64,000 bases of DNA from positions 1,798,001 through 1,862,000 of the forward strand of contig NZ_AP031573.1 in the NCBI RefSeq assembly GCF_041154745.1. Reading direction: 5' to 3'. The notes under the pieces were generated by a model, which did no database searches, had not been told where the DNA came from, and worked only from the letters and a program-made list of their open reading frames with translations. Made by a program: the position numbers and the translations under genes. Origin of the DNA: Flavobacterium sp. CFS9 (lineage in GTDB: Bacteria > Bacteroidota > Bacteroidia > Flavobacteriales > Flavobacteriaceae). Below are positions 15,985-25,381 of the stretch, piece after piece; position 1 is the first letter of the stretch; every line of letters begins with the position of its first letter.

Positions 15985-17622
15985 ATGTATCCTTATTTCA
16001 AAAAGAAATTCGTCATACCTGCTGTTGCTGCAGGGTTTTTATTTATCGGAACCAGTTTCAAAGACGACTTTTTTGAAATTGCCAAACAAATCGAAATTTT
16101 CACTACGCTGTTTAAAGCGGTCAACACGAATTATGTTGACGAGACCAACCCGGGTGACCTGATGGACAAAGCCATTAAAAGCATGCTGAGTAGTCTGGAT
16201 CCTTATACGGTTTATTTTAACGAACAGGATGTTGTGAATTTTAAAATCAACAATACCGGAGAATATACCGGAATTGGAGCTTTGATTTCAAGAAAAAAAG
16301 ATCGTTTGATTGTTCGCGAACCTTATAAAAACTATCCTGCCGACAAAGCCGGACTGAAAGCGGGAGACGAAATCATTCAAATTGGAGATGTTTTGATCGC
16401 CGATTTTAAAGACGATGCTTCACAATTAATGAAGGGAACTAAAAACACGAAAATCAACATCAAATACCTCAGACAAGGACAAACTTTCACCACCCAACTG
16501 GTTTTGGATGAAGTAGATATTAAGTCGGTTCCGTTTTTTGGAAAGATCGATGCCAAAACCGGTTATATTGTTCTGGCACACTTTAGCAGAAAAGCATCCA
16601 ACGAGGTGAAAGATGCTCTGGAGAAACTTAAAGCAGACGGCGCTACACAAATCGTTCTGGATTTAAGAGGGAATCCGGGTGGTTTACTTAATGAAGCTAT
16701 TGACATCTGTAATTTATTTGTTCCGAAGAATGAGGTTATTGTAACGACAAAATCAAGAATCGAAAAACACAACAACATTTATAAAACGACTAAAGAACCT
16801 GTTGATACTGAGATTCCTTTGGCAATTTTAGTCAATGGCAGAAGTGCCTCGGCCTCAGAAATTGTTTCGGGAGCTTTACAGGATTTAGACCGTGCCGTGA
16901 TTCTGGGAAGCCGCAGTTTCGGAAAAGGTTTGGTACAGCGCTCTGTTGACTTAACTTACGGAACTCAGTTGAAAGTGACAATCTCACGTTATTACACGCC
17001 TTCCGGACGTTGTATTCAGGCTTTGGATTATGCACATAAAGACAAAAATGGCGTGGCACAAAAAACGGATGCCAAAAACTTTAATGCTTTTAAAACCCGA
17101 AAAGGAAGAACGGTTTATGACGGTGGCGGTGTTTTACCGGATATCGAACTGGACGAAACCAAAATGAGTCCGATCACAACGGCCTTACTAAAAAATGACG
17201 GAATCTTTGATTATGCGACCACTTACTATTACAAAAATCCAAACTTAGGAGACAAAACACCAACCATTACTGATGCGGATTACGCCAGTTTTAAGCAGTT
17301 CCTGAAAACGAACAAAATTAGTTTTGATACAGAATCGGAAGTGGCGTTGAAAAATATGATGGCTGCAGCCAAAAATGAAAAAATAGACGAAACTATTACT
17401 GTAGAATACCAACAGTTACAGGCCGCTCTTGAAAAAAGTGAGAGTACATTATTGGATAAAAATCAAAAGGAAATCAGAAACCTGATACTGGAAGAATTGA
17501 TTAAAAGATATCAGTATCAGGAAGGTTTGTATCAATTTTATCTTAAAAACAATTCAGAAATTAAAAAAGCAGTAAACGTATTAAATAACCAGACCGAGTA
17601 TAAAACGATTTTAAAAATGTAA
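15985..17622 (+). CDS. S41 family carboxy-terminal processing peptidase
   Basis: This 545-residue periplasmic protease has an N-terminal signal anchor. A PDZ domain covers residues about 85-170 (GIGALISRKKDRLIV to DDASQLMKG), followed by the S41 catalytic domain. The Ser/Lys dyad is seen in SASASEIV and FGKGLVQ. The 25-residue spacing between the middle Ser and the Lys is the one known from E. coli Tsp. These enzymes trim C termini of periplasmic proteins or degrade misfolded ones. A helical C-terminal region follows. It is 2 nt downstream of the DUF4349 gene and 4 nt upstream of an OmpA-domain gene, which places all three in one envelope operon. Confidence 0.94.
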   Translation: MYPYFKKKFVIPAVAAGFLFIGTSFKDDFFEIAKQIEIFTTLFKAVNTNYVDETNPGDLMDKAIKSMLSSLDPYTVYFNEQDVVNFKINNTGEYTGIGALISRKKDRLIVREPYKNYPADKAGLKAGDEIIQIGDVLIADFKDDASQLMKGTKNTKINIKYLRQGQTFTTQLVLDEVDIKSVPFFGKIDAKTGYIVLAHFSRKASNEVKDALEKLKADGATQIVLDLRGNPGGLLNEAIDICNLFVPKNEVIVTTKSRIEKHNNIYKTTKEPVDTEIPLAILVNGRSASASEIVSGALQDLDRAVILGSRSFGKGLVQRSVDLTYGTQLKVTISRYYTPSGRCIQALDYAHKDKNGVAQKTDAKNFNAFKTRKGRTVYDGGGVLPDIELDETKMSPITTALLKNDGIFDYATTYYYKNPNLGDKTPTITDADYASFKQFLKTNKISFDTESEVALKNMMAAAKNEKIDETITVEYQQLQAALEKSESTLLDKNQKEIRNLILEELIKRYQYQEGLYQFYLKNNSEIKKAVNVLNNQTEYKTILKM

Positions 17623-17626
17623 AAAA

Positions 17627-18430
17627 ATGAAACTTTACAGAGCCTTATTTCTGTTTCTCATTTACAATTTATCGGCACAGCAAAAACCTATTGAAACCAT
17701 TTATTTCGAATTTGACAAGTTCGACCTTACACCAAAACAAACCGAAGTTGTAAACCGTTTTATTAAAAGTATCGACACCTCTAAAGTTGAGTCGGTACAA
17801 ATATATGGCTATTGTGATGATCGCGGAAACGACGAATACAACTTCCGTTTGTCTAACAATCGCGCAGCTACCATTCAGAACTTATTGGTTCGCGCAGGCT
17901 TCAACCAGGGTAAAATTGTTATTCTGGAAGGAAAAGGCCGTGTGGTTGTACGGCCTGATACTATCGAAAATTTACATGAAACCCGTACCCGAAACCGGCG
18001 GGTTGACTTAATTGCTGTAAAGAAAAACAGCTTTGGGAAGGGAATTTACAACTCATTCCCTAACAAACTTAAAATTGGCGACAAGATCTTCTTAGACAAT
18101 ATTTTATTTGATATTGGAAGTTCAAAACTTACGTCAAACTCTAAAAAGGAATTAGATAAAGTTGCGGCTATCTTAGAAAAACAAATTGGTTTAAAATTCG
18201 AAATCAGAGGTCATGTTTGTTGTACTCCTGATATCTACACCGACGGAATTGACAGAGCCACCAATGAAAGAAGGCTTTCCTGGAACCGGGCCAAAACCGT
18301 TTTTTACTACCTCAGCTCCAAAAAAATCTCCAAAAACCGAATGACTTATCAGGGCTGCGGTAATAAATACCCACTTGGAAAAGGAGATAATCTGGATCGT
18401 CGTGTTGAGTTTTTGATTACTAAGATTTAA
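17627..18430 (+). CDS. Protein with two OmpA-like domains
   Basis: This 267-residue secreted protein has a signal peptide (cleavage near LSAQ). It carries two OmpA/MotB-type peptidoglycan-binding domains in tandem. The first covers residues about 25-125 and contains YGYCDDRGNDEYNFRLSNNR. The second covers about 155-267 with IRGHVCCTPD, NERRLSWNRAK and a closing RRVEFLI. No barrel domain is present. Such domains hold proteins to the cell wall. The second domain has an unusual CC pair in the loop where GHTD is usual. It is the last gene of the DUF4349-S41 operon, with a 4-nt gap. Confidence 0.87.
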   Translation: MKLYRALFLFLIYNLSAQQKPIETIYFEFDKFDLTPKQTEVVNRFIKSIDTSKVESVQIYGYCDDRGNDEYNFRLSNNRAATIQNLLVRAGFNQGKIVILEGKGRVVVRPDTIENLHETRTRNRRVDLIAVKKNSFGKGIYNSFPNKLKIGDKIFLDNILFDIGSSKLTSNSKKELDKVAAILEKQIGLKFEIRGHVCCTPDIYTDGIDRATNERRLSWNRAKTVFYYLSSKKISKNRMTYQGCGNKYPLGKGDNLDRRVEFLITKI

Positions 18431-18458
18431 GTAATATTAAAACGCTAAATTTTATTTC

Positions 18459-18492
18459 ACGCAGATTAAGCAGATTTGTGCAGATTTTTTTC
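18459..18492. repeat. Single arm of the CGCAGATT extragenic element
   Basis: CACGCAGATTAAGCAGATTT, then GTGCAGATTTTTTT, belongs to the same repeat family as the two units at 3230-3515. The T run might help termination of the OmpA-domain operon. No matching opposite arm was seen nearby. Confidence 0.45.
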
Positions 18493-18564
18493 TCAAATAA
18501 TGCCTTCGAATTAGTACTTAGCACCTTTGCAACTCAGAACCTCAGTACCTTTTTTCTAACAATA

Positions 18565-19011
18565 CTAATTACGAGTCATTTCAATGTGCTCAATATCGTC
18601 TTCCAAGTACATTTCGCTAGTTTGCACGAATCCGTGGCTTTCGTAAAATTTTTTTAAATACAATTGAGCTCCAATCGTAATCGCCTCTTTATTAAAATTT
18701 GATTTTATGGCCGCAATGGCTTCACGCATCAGATCATGTCCCCATTTTCGGTCACGGTAATTGGCATCTACCACCACACGTCCGATCGAAGCATTATCAA
18801 AGCTAATCCCCGCGTCGAATAAACGTACATAGGCTACAATTTTCCCATCATACTCTCCAATCAGGTGTAATGCTTTCTTGTCTTTACCGTCAAGGTCTAA
18901 ATAAACGCAGTTTTGCTCGACTACAAAGATCTCACTTCTTAATTTGAGCAAATCGTATAGCTCGTTTACATTTAACGCCTCAAAAGGCTTTATTTTCCAT
19001 TTTAGCTCCAT
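18565..19011 (-). CDS. elaA: GNAT acetyltransferase, ElaA family
   Basis: This 148-residue GNAT enzyme has the acetyl-CoA-binding A motif, here IGRVVVDANYRDRKWGHDLM (residues about 76-95), in place of the usual R/Q-x-x-G-x-G/A. LRSEIFVVEQNCVYLDLDGKD near the N terminus is a hallmark of ElaA. The C-terminal YLKKFYESHGFV with the conserved Tyr completes the fold. The protein substrate or small-molecule acceptor is unknown. The gene is monocistronic on the minus strand, with a TAnnTTTG box (TAATTTTG, 19069-19076) about 57 nt upstream. Confidence 0.9.
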   Translation of the reverse strand: MELKWKIKPFEALNVNELYDLLKLRSEIFVVEQNCVYLDLDGKDKKALHLIGEYDGKIVAYVRLFDAGISFDNASIGRVVVDANYRDRKWGHDLMREAIAAIKSNFNKEAITIGAQLYLKKFYESHGFVQTSEMYLEDDIEHIEMTRN

Positions 19012-19093
19012 TTGCTCTTTGTTTATTGTTATGGTCTTATTGTTTATGGTTCTAACTTACGCTAAAAACAAAATTATACCAAATATTCTTAAA

Positions 19094-19130
19094 TATAAAT
19101 CCCGATTACAAACTGCAATCGGGATTTATA
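19094..19130 (-). terminator. Rho-independent terminator of the DUF1579 gene
   Basis: TATAAATCCCGATT (19094-19107) and its exact reverse complement (19117-19130) form a 14-bp stem with a 9-nt loop, 22 nt beyond the stop of the minus-strand DUF1579 gene and before elaA. Confidence 0.8.
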
Positions 19131-19152
19131 CTTTTGTGATATAATGAGAATC

Positions 19153-19791
19153 TTATTTTTTCTTCATAATGATTTCCATGCTCTTGAATTCTTCACCATT
19201 TTTTACATCAAACATTTCCATCTTACGTGTTTTAGCATCTACAATGGTATAAATTTCTCTGTAGGGTGTCTTTTTACCGTTTACGGGATTAACCATGTCG
19301 CCTTTTAACTCCATACTTTTGGTGCTTTCATCGTACTTGCCTGTTGCCACCAGCATACCGGTTCCCATATTATCGATAAAAGTGGTGGTGTATTCTTTAC
19401 TGGCATTGTTATAGGCTAAGGTACTTTTACCTTCAAAAGCTTGTCCCATCATGGTTCCCTGATAGTTCGATTCCTGATAACGTCCGCCAAGAATCATTTT
19501 AACGTTTGCTGTTGAAGTGGCTTTTTCAGGTTTCCCGTTTGGTTCTGACCAGAAGGTCATCTCACAATTCCAGGTTCCCACCTCATCTGCCATTAATTTA
19601 TGAGGAGCTCCAGGAGTTGCATATTCCTGCCACGCTTTCATTTGTGCTGCCGAATCAACAGGCTGCTCCGCTACCGGTTCTTCTTTTTTAATGCTATCAG
19701 AAGAACCTGCTGTTTCTGTTGTTATCTTTACTTCTTTTTTGCAGGAAGCAAAACACATGACTAGTAATAATACTGCAATTAAATCTTTCAT
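19153..19791 (-). CDS. DUF1579 lipoprotein
   Basis: This 212-residue protein has a lipoprotein signal (lipobox FASC, Cys at about residue 17), then an acidic linker, and a DUF1579 domain from residue about 55 (HKLMADEVGTWNCEMTFW to the C terminus). The domain has the lipocalin-like alternation of strands such as GGRYQESNYQG and EYTTTFIDNMGTGM. The function of the family is unknown. A TAnnTTTG box (TAATTTTG) lies at 19821-19828, 29 nt upstream. It is transcribed alone and ends in a strong terminator. Confidence 0.85.
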   Translation of the reverse strand: MKDLIAVLLLVMCFASCKKEVKITTETAGSSDSIKKEEPVAEQPVDSAAQMKAWQEYATPGAPHKLMADEVGTWNCEMTFWSEPNGKPEKATSTANVKMILGGRYQESNYQGTMMGQAFEGKSTLAYNNASKEYTTTFIDNMGTGMLVATGKYDESTKSMELKGDMVNPVNGKKTPYREIYTIVDAKTRKMEMFDVKNGEEFKSMEIIMKKK

Positions 19792-19950
19792 AATGATCTG
19801 TTTTAATGTTAGTTGTAAAACAAAATTAAGAAAAATTAATTTGTCAGATCATTACTCCAAACTTAACAGGATTACTCCAAAAAGCTGTGGATTGAAAAAA
19901 TTTATTCTGTTTACAGATGCTGGCTTCTAGATGAGAACACCTTTCGGGAT

Positions 19951-20040
19951 GGGGCTTTTGCCCTTTCAGGGCGTAAAAAACCTTCTTCATGCCTCATAGT
20001 GCGCTGCACCATGCTTCTGCTCTCTGGCTTTCAGCCCTTT
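19951..20040 (+). repeat. Dispersed extragenic element made of three short palindromes, copy B
   Basis: It shares with 6771-6854 the blocks TTTTGCCC-TTCAGGGCGT, CATAGTGCGCTGCACCATGC and GGCTTTCAGCCC, in the same order. The central palindrome is less perfect here, while GGCTTTCAGCC is perfect. It ends 3 nt from the stop of the DUF4837 gene, pointing opposite to it. Confidence 0.6.
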
Positions 20041-20043
20041 ACA

Positions 20044-21012
20044 TTACCTTTTATCAATTTTAACTGATTTTATGATTGCTTCCAGATCCAGCATTAAATC
20101 ACGTTCTTCATTGGAGGGCGAATAACAAAATCCTTCGATTACCAGAATTCGGTTGTACATTTCGTCGACAATAGCATAGTTGATAAAGGGTCCCGCCATA
20201 AAATCATTCTTAAGTTCCCAGGTGCCTTTGGTTTCATAAGCCTTCTTTCCATCTAATGAAATTGTCGAGAAATAAGGTGCGTAGGCCTCTCCCGTAATCA
20301 TACGTGTTTTAGGTTCCTTGCCTTTGATGTAATAACCAACCGAATCGCGCATTCGGATAATGTTGTCTACTACATTTGAACTTTTCTCAAAACTGCGAAT
20401 CGGGATTTGATAGATGAGCAGACTGGTGTTTCCGCTAATGATGTCTTTTTTAAGCCAAATAAAGTTCTTTTTATGCAGCATGTATTCATATCCAACTGGT
20501 ATTTGAAGATCGATATGAAACTTGTTTTTTAAAATGGCCGGATTCAACAAGGATTTACTATTATCCTCCTGAATTTTTTTGATCTCGGTATCACGGATTA
20601 CTTTGATAATTTGTGCGGAATTGAGTTCGATACTGCAGATGATATCATCGACAGACTTTCCGTAAATTCTAAAAGTATTATGAGGCAGAGAAGCACTGTG
20701 TGTGACTTCGAACTTATCGGCGGCAGCTTTTTTTACCACAATAATGCTACGGCTGTCGGTAACAAAACCTTCCAGCAAACGGGCCGGATACTGATTGATC
20801 GTAAATATCGGTTCTTCCTGTGTAAGTCCTAAAACCGGTGAAGCAAATTTATTTCGAATGCTGTCGCCTACTTCACCGTACCACAACTGATCATCTATAA
20901 TGACAGAAATAGTATTGGTCTTTCCGGATACAGTTTCAGTCTGCTTATCATTTTTAAAGCATGAAATGAACAGCAGCGGAAGCAGTACTAATAAAAAATG
21001 GGTTTTATTCAT
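20044..21012 (-). CDS. DUF4837 lipoprotein
   Basis: This 322-residue lipoprotein has the lipobox FISC (Cys at about residue 18). It matches the DUF4837 family of Bacteroidota through ISVIIDDQLWYGEVGDSIRN near the start, INQYPARLLEGFVTDSRSI, and a late KKAYETKGTWELKNDFMAGP. The family's role is unknown, and it is probably anchored in the outer membrane facing the periplasm. It follows the lytic transglycosylase gene by 46 nt on the same strand, so the two may share a transcript and a cell-envelope role. Confidence 0.85.
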   Translation of the reverse strand: MNKTHFLLVLLPLLFISCFKNDKQTETVSGKTNTISVIIDDQLWYGEVGDSIRNKFASPVLGLTQEEPIFTINQYPARLLEGFVTDSRSIIVVKKAAADKFEVTHSASLPHNTFRIYGKSVDDIICSIELNSAQIIKVIRDTEIKKIQEDNSKSLLNPAILKNKFHIDLQIPVGYEYMLHKKNFIWLKKDIISGNTSLLIYQIPIRSFEKSSNVVDNIIRMRDSVGYYIKGKEPKTRMITGEAYAPYFSTISLDGKKAYETKGTWELKNDFMAGPFINYAIVDEMYNRILVIEGFCYSPSNEERDLMLDLEAIIKSVKIDKR

Positions 21013-21058
21013 TCTCTTAAGTTATGAAATAAAACCCAAATTTATATAAGATTTTGAA

Positions 21059-22906
21059 TTATCCGTTTATTTTAAGTTTCATTCCGGGTTTAATGTCTCC
21101 GTCTTTAATATTATTCCATTTTTTAATATCGGAAATGGTAACTCCCGGATATTTTTTAGAAATACTATACAACGAATCTCCTTTTTTAACGTAATAGTCT
21201 TCACCCAAAGCTTTTGATGTTGCTTTTTTCTTAAACGAATCAATTGAATTGTTTGATGCAATAGCGGTTGTTACAGCATTCTCATCTACAATTTCAGGAA
21301 CTGCTTTAGAAACTACTAATGTTTTTCCTAAACCAATATTATTTGAAGTAAGACCATTAAGTTCTTTTAACTCCGCAATAGTCGTACCGAATTTCTTTGC
21401 AATGTTACCTAAGTTGTCTCCGGCAGCTACTACATATTCCTGTGGTTGTGCATTATTTTTATCTTTATCATCAGCCGCGGCAATAGCTTCCTCTGATTTT
21501 TTATCAATCGCAAGTGTTGCTTTAGCTTCTTTAGGATTTTTTACGGCTGCTTCTATATCCGTTTTAATTTTTAAATTTCTTCCGAAGGCCACTGAGTTTG
21601 ATTTCAGATTGTTCCACTTCTTCAGATCGACAATGCTTACGTTATACTTTTCGGCAATAGCTCCCAGATTATCACCCTTACGAACTTTGTAAAACTGAAT
21701 TTCTTTAGAGGGTTCTTCTTTTTCTTTGGCTTTCGCAATGTATTTTGCTCTTGGGGCTGTCCTCATTGCCAATTGAACCGGAATGGTTTTATTCTGCGCC
21801 TGGTAAGCTACATAGGCATAAATCTTGTCTTCGTTTGAAACAAAGGTGGCGATTTTATCTTTCGGTAACCGCAGATAATGCTCCTCTCCCTGATAAAAAG
21901 GTACTACATTTAATTTATACGATGGATTTAAAAGCTGAATTTGAGATTGCGGCATGTCTAACAAATCAGCAATTTGTTTGAATGACATTTGGCTTTTGAT
22001 CTGAACAGTATCTGTTTCAAAATTTTTAACAACGGCTCTTTGTGGATTAATTCCGTGTTCTTTGTGGTATTCAAAAAGGTACATCGTGGCTAAAAAAGCT
22101 GGCACATAACCCTGAGTTTCTTTTGGAAGATGGTTTCGAATGTCCCAATATTTTGTTTTTCCGCCGGAACGACGAATGGCTTTGGTCACATTTCCCGGTC
22201 CTGAATTATAAGAGGCCAGAACCAATTCCCAGTCACCAAAGATGCTGAACATTTTAGTCATATATTCTGATGCCGCAGCAGTTGCTCTAAGCGGATCACT
22301 GCGTTCATCGATATAAGAATCTATTTTAAGTGCGTATTGTTTTCCGGTTCCGTACATGAATTGCCAGAGTCCGGTGGCGCCCATTTTAGAAACTGCTTTA
22401 GGATTTAAAGCAGATTCTACAACGGCTAAATATTTAATTTCTAAAGGCACCTTTTGTTTGGCAAAAGCGTCTTCAAATATAGGAAAGTAATATTCTGATA
22501 AAGACATTAATCGTGAAAACGATTTTTTACGATTCTTAAGAAATGACTTTATGATGTTTTCTAATCCCTGATTGTATTCAATATTAAAAGGTGATTTCCC
22601 ATTCATTGCCTGTAATCGCTGTTTTAGCAAATCTGTCGGCAGTTCTTCATCAACGGTTACATCTGTGTTAATGGTCTGAATGTCTTTTGTTAAATCGTCG
22701 TAGATATCGAGACTTACTAATTCGTTCATCCAAAGACTGTCAACACGTGTTGCCAGTTCATTTTTTTTGAAAGTACTTTTAACAGAATCTAAATACGATA
22801 TTTTTACAACCGATTTAATTTCAGCATCGGTTTTCGCAACATTCTGTGCAACCACAGAAATCGAAAAAAAAGCGGAAACCACTATTGCTATTTTTTTTAC
22901 AATCAT
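21059..22906 (-). CDS. Membrane-bound lytic transglycosylase, MltD type, with three LysM domains
   Basis: This 615-residue secreted enzyme has a signal peptide ending near VVAQ, a helical linker, and an SLT domain (residues about 145-260) with catalytic Glu164 in AVVESALNP. The conserved GATGLWQFM and ASYNSGPGNV follow. Three LysM domains cover roughly 410-455, 490-535 and 570-615 (YKVRKGDNLGAIAEKYNV, YVVAAGDNLGNIAKKFGT and YYVKKGDSLYSISKKYPG). It cleaves peptidoglycan glycan strands to leave 1,6-anhydro ends. The start at 22906 gives a normal signal peptide, and the frame is open for 10 codons more. A possible -7 box (TAAGTTTG) lies at 22961-22968. Confidence 0.92.
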   Translation of the reverse strand: MIVKKIAIVVSAFFSISVVAQNVAKTDAEIKSVVKISYLDSVKSTFKKNELATRVDSLWMNELVSLDIYDDLTKDIQTINTDVTVDEELPTDLLKQRLQAMNGKSPFNIEYNQGLENIIKSFLKNRKKSFSRLMSLSEYYFPIFEDAFAKQKVPLEIKYLAVVESALNPKAVSKMGATGLWQFMYGTGKQYALKIDSYIDERSDPLRATAAASEYMTKMFSIFGDWELVLASYNSGPGNVTKAIRRSGGKTKYWDIRNHLPKETQGYVPAFLATMYLFEYHKEHGINPQRAVVKNFETDTVQIKSQMSFKQIADLLDMPQSQIQLLNPSYKLNVVPFYQGEEHYLRLPKDKIATFVSNEDKIYAYVAYQAQNKTIPVQLAMRTAPRAKYIAKAKEKEEPSKEIQFYKVRKGDNLGAIAEKYNVSIVDLKKWNNLKSNSVAFGRNLKIKTDIEAAVKNPKEAKATLAIDKKSEEAIAAADDKDKNNAQPQEYVVAAGDNLGNIAKKFGTTIAELKELNGLTSNNIGLGKTLVVSKAVPEIVDENAVTTAIASNNSIDSFKKKATSKALGEDYYVKKGDSLYSISKKYPGVTISDIKKWNNIKDGDIKPGMKLKING

Positions 22907-23016
22907 ATAACATTTTTTTAAAATTCTATAATTCAATAAATTACAGAAACCTTAGTTTTACAAACTTAAACAGTTTATTGAAGAAAACTATGTAAAAAAA
23001 TGTTAATTGTGATTTT

Positions 23017-24204
23017 TTAATCCAAAATCGCGGCGATTCCAGGTAAAATTTTACCTTCTAACATTTCAAGCATAGCTCCACCTCCGGTAGAAACATAACT
23101 CATTTTATCTTCAAAACCGAACTGTTTTACTGCTGCAACAGAATCTCCGCCACCCACTAATGAGAAGGCGCCATTCTTTGTAGCTTCAGCAATATAATCA
23201 CCTAAAGCGATTGTTCCTTTAGCAAATGACTCCATTTCGAAAACTCCTAATGGACCGTTCCATAAGATTGTTTTGGAATCCAGAATTACTTTTTTAAAGT
23301 TTTCTAATGATTTAGGACCTGCGTCAAGACCCTGCCATCCGTCAGGAATTGCGTTTACATCTACTTCCTGAGTATTTGCAGTATTAGAAAAACTATCTGC
23401 TGCAATTACATCAACGGGAATGTGAACCTGAACTCCTTTTTCTTTGGCTAGTCTCAAAATTTCAAGTGCTAAATCCTGTTTGTCATCTTCACAAATAGAT
23501 TCTCCAATTTTACCACCCAATGCTTTAACGAATGTAAATGTCATTCCACCACCGATGATCATGTGATCTACTTTGTCTAAGATGTTTTCGATAACGGTAA
23601 TTTTTGAAGATACTTTTGAACCTCCAAGAACGGCTGTTACCGGTTTTTCGCTATTTTTAAGTACTTTATTTAAACTTTCTATTTCTTTTGCCAATAAGGT
23701 TCCAAAGCATTTTTCAGTTGGAAAAAACTGGGCAATAATTGTGGTTGAAGCATGTGCTCTGTGTGCTGTTCCAAAAGCATCGTTTACATAGATATCTCCT
23801 AATGATGCTAATTCTTTTGCAAAAGCAACATCTCCTGCTTCTTCCTCAGCGTGAAAACGTAAATTTTCAAGTAATAAAACTTCTCCAGGCTGTAAATTTG
23901 CAGCGGCTGTTTTTGCAGCTTCTCCAACACAGTTTTCAGCAAACTTTACCTGAACTCCTAAAATTTCAAAAGCTGTTTTTAAAATGTGCTTTAACGAATA
24001 TTTATCTTCTGCTCCTTTTGGTCTGCCTAAATGTGACATTAAAATTACACTTCCTCCTTGTGCTAAAATGGCATCGATAGTTGGTTTTGCCGCTTCGATA
24101 CGTGTAGCATCCGTTACATTAAAGTTTTCATCCAATGGCACATTGAAGTCCACACGGATAATTGCTTTTTTATTTTTAAAGTCGAAATCGTTTAGAGTTT
24201 TCAT
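23017..24204 (-). CDS. pgk: Phosphoglycerate kinase
   Basis: This 395-residue glycolytic enzyme converts 1,3-bisphosphoglycerate and ADP to 3-phosphoglycerate and ATP. The N-terminal RVDFNVP substrate loop is present, followed by SHLGRPKG. The C-terminal half has the nucleotide-binding [10 protein letters not shown], the WNGPLGVFE segment and the closing GGGDSVAAV with [11 protein letters not shown]. The ATG at 24204 starts at MKTLNDFDF, the usual place. A 12-codon upstream extension would run up to a good promoter (24238-24266) and is rejected. It is transcribed alone. Confidence 0.97.
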   Translation of the reverse strand: MKTLNDFDFKNKKAIIRVDFNVPLDENFNVTDATRIEAAKPTIDAILAQGGSVILMSHLGRPKGAEDKYSLKHILKTAFEILGVQVKFAENCVGEAAKTAAANLQPGEVLLLENLRFHAEEEAGDVAFAKELASLGDIYVNDAFGTAHRAHASTTIIAQFFPTEKCFGTLLAKEIESLNKVLKNSEKPVTAVLGGSKVSSKITVIENILDKVDHMIIGGGMTFTFVKALGGKIGESICEDDKQDLALEILRLAKEKGVQVHIPVDVIAADSFSNTANTQEVDVNAIPDGWQGLDAGPKSLENFKKVILDSKTILWNGPLGVFEMESFAKGTIALGDYIAEATKNGAFSLVGGGDSVAAVKQFGFEDKMSYVSTGGGAMLEMLEGKILPGIAAILD

Positions 24205-24237
24205 TTGATAATTTTTTAATTTTTTCTGATAGAAAAA

Positions 24238-24266
24238 CAAATATAGAACTTTTAGGGTTGCAACAA
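24238..24266 (-). promoter_or_regulatory. Promoter of pgk
   Basis: On the minus strand TTG (24264-24266), 18 nt, then TATATTTG (24238-24245) matches the F. johnsoniae consensus TTG-N17-23-TAnnTTTG. The leader to the ATG at 24204 is about 30 nt. Confidence 0.72.
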
Positions 24267-24287
24267 ATTTGAAAAATATAAAAATAA

Positions 24288-24306
24288 ACCCGCTGTAACA
24301 GCGAAA
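24288..24306 (-). terminator. Possible weak terminator of the spr operon
   Basis: On the minus strand CGCTG-TTA-CAGCG is followed by GGTTTATTTTTATA. The stem is only 5 bp but GC-rich, and it lies 60 nt after the sprF stop, before the pgk promoter. Confidence 0.4.
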
Positions 24307-24362
24307 ACGATATAATTTATGAAAAAAAACAAATTAACTTTAAAAACACTAAAAATGTTTAC

Positions 24363-25337
24363 TTAGTCGTGAACCGGACTTTGTGTACAAGGACAGTTAC
24401 TAATCGATTGTAAGAAATCGAAACCAATGGTTACCGAGTGTGTCCCTGTGTTGTAATTCCCTAAATTGTTAAACATTACCTGATACGAATATCCAAAGTA
24501 GAATTTAGATTTCATAAAACCTACCATTGGTCCAACAGATAATGGTTTTGGGAATTGATCGTTTAGGAAACGGTAAGAAACTCCAATCCAGTAATAATCC
24601 TCGTAACGGTTGTAACGTCTGTACTTGAAGTTAAAATCGGTTGTAGAACGTTTATCACTTGCAAAATACTGGTAGTAAATTGATGGCTCGTATTCGATAC
24701 GGCTATTTTCTCCGTCTTTAAAAACAAATCCGGAATATACCTGATAATTGGAAAGTAAACTAGGCTCTACTCCTCTGTATTTGTTGGTGTTTTTCTTTAG
24801 TACGTTATTCGCATTAAAACTGATATAAAATGATTTGTTACGGTACAAAGCACTAATATCGAAGTTACTGTTTGCGGTATATCGGTTATCGGTTACACTT
24901 GGATCTAAAATAGGATGCTCGATGGTGTTATTGAATTCGTCAATATCAATACGGAAACTATTAAAGTTGTACGAAAGTCCAAAAGACAGATATTGTTTTG
25001 AATAATAATCCAGGATGATATGGTGCGCAAAAGAGATCTTGGCTCCTGTCTGACGCGTATATCCATTCTTATCATTGTACACATTGATACCCACTCCTGA
25101 ACGATCCAAAATTCTAAAATCGGCATAAAGCGACTGGTTATCCGGTGCGTCTTTAATCCCTACCCATTGGGTAAGTCCATTGGCTCTAATTCTAAGGTTA
25201 TCCCCGATACCGGCAAAGGCCGGAGAAATAACAAAAGGATTATCCGCTAAATACTGTGTAAAAACCGGTAGGTTTAACTCTTGGCTGTAACTAGTTGTTA
25301 CAGCCATGAGTACTAAAGATAAAATAAACTTTTTCAT
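24363..25337 (-). CDS. sprF: SprF, PorP/SprF family T9SS outer-membrane protein
   Basis: This 324-residue protein has a signal peptide (MKKFILSLVLMAVTTSYSQ). The PorP/SprF fold is recognisable from FTQYLADNPFVISPAFAG near the N terminus, then a series of amphipathic strands ending NTGTHSVTIGFDFL. In F. johnsoniae SprF is specifically required to bring SprB to the cell surface, while the rest of the T9SS still works. The gene lies 44 nt downstream of sprB on the same strand, the conserved order. The ATG at 25337 is preferred over one 9 codons earlier because it starts a proper signal peptide. The C-terminal Cys-rich tail (SNCPCTQSP) is a minor oddity. Confidence 0.93.
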   Translation of the reverse strand: MKKFILSLVLMAVTTSYSQELNLPVFTQYLADNPFVISPAFAGIGDNLRIRANGLTQWVGIKDAPDNQSLYADFRILDRSGVGINVYNDKNGYTRQTGAKISFAHHIILDYYSKQYLSFGLSYNFNSFRIDIDEFNNTIEHPILDPSVTDNRYTANSNFDISALYRNKSFYISFNANNVLKKNTNKYRGVEPSLLSNYQVYSGFVFKDGENSRIEYEPSIYYQYFASDKRSTTDFNFKYRRYNRYEDYYWIGVSYRFLNDQFPKPLSVGPMVGFMKSKFYFGYSYQVMFNNLGNYNTGTHSVTIGFDFLQSISNCPCTQSPVHD

Positions 25338-25381
25338 TGTAATAATTTTTTTAGATAACATCATTAGGGGCTCTTATTTTG

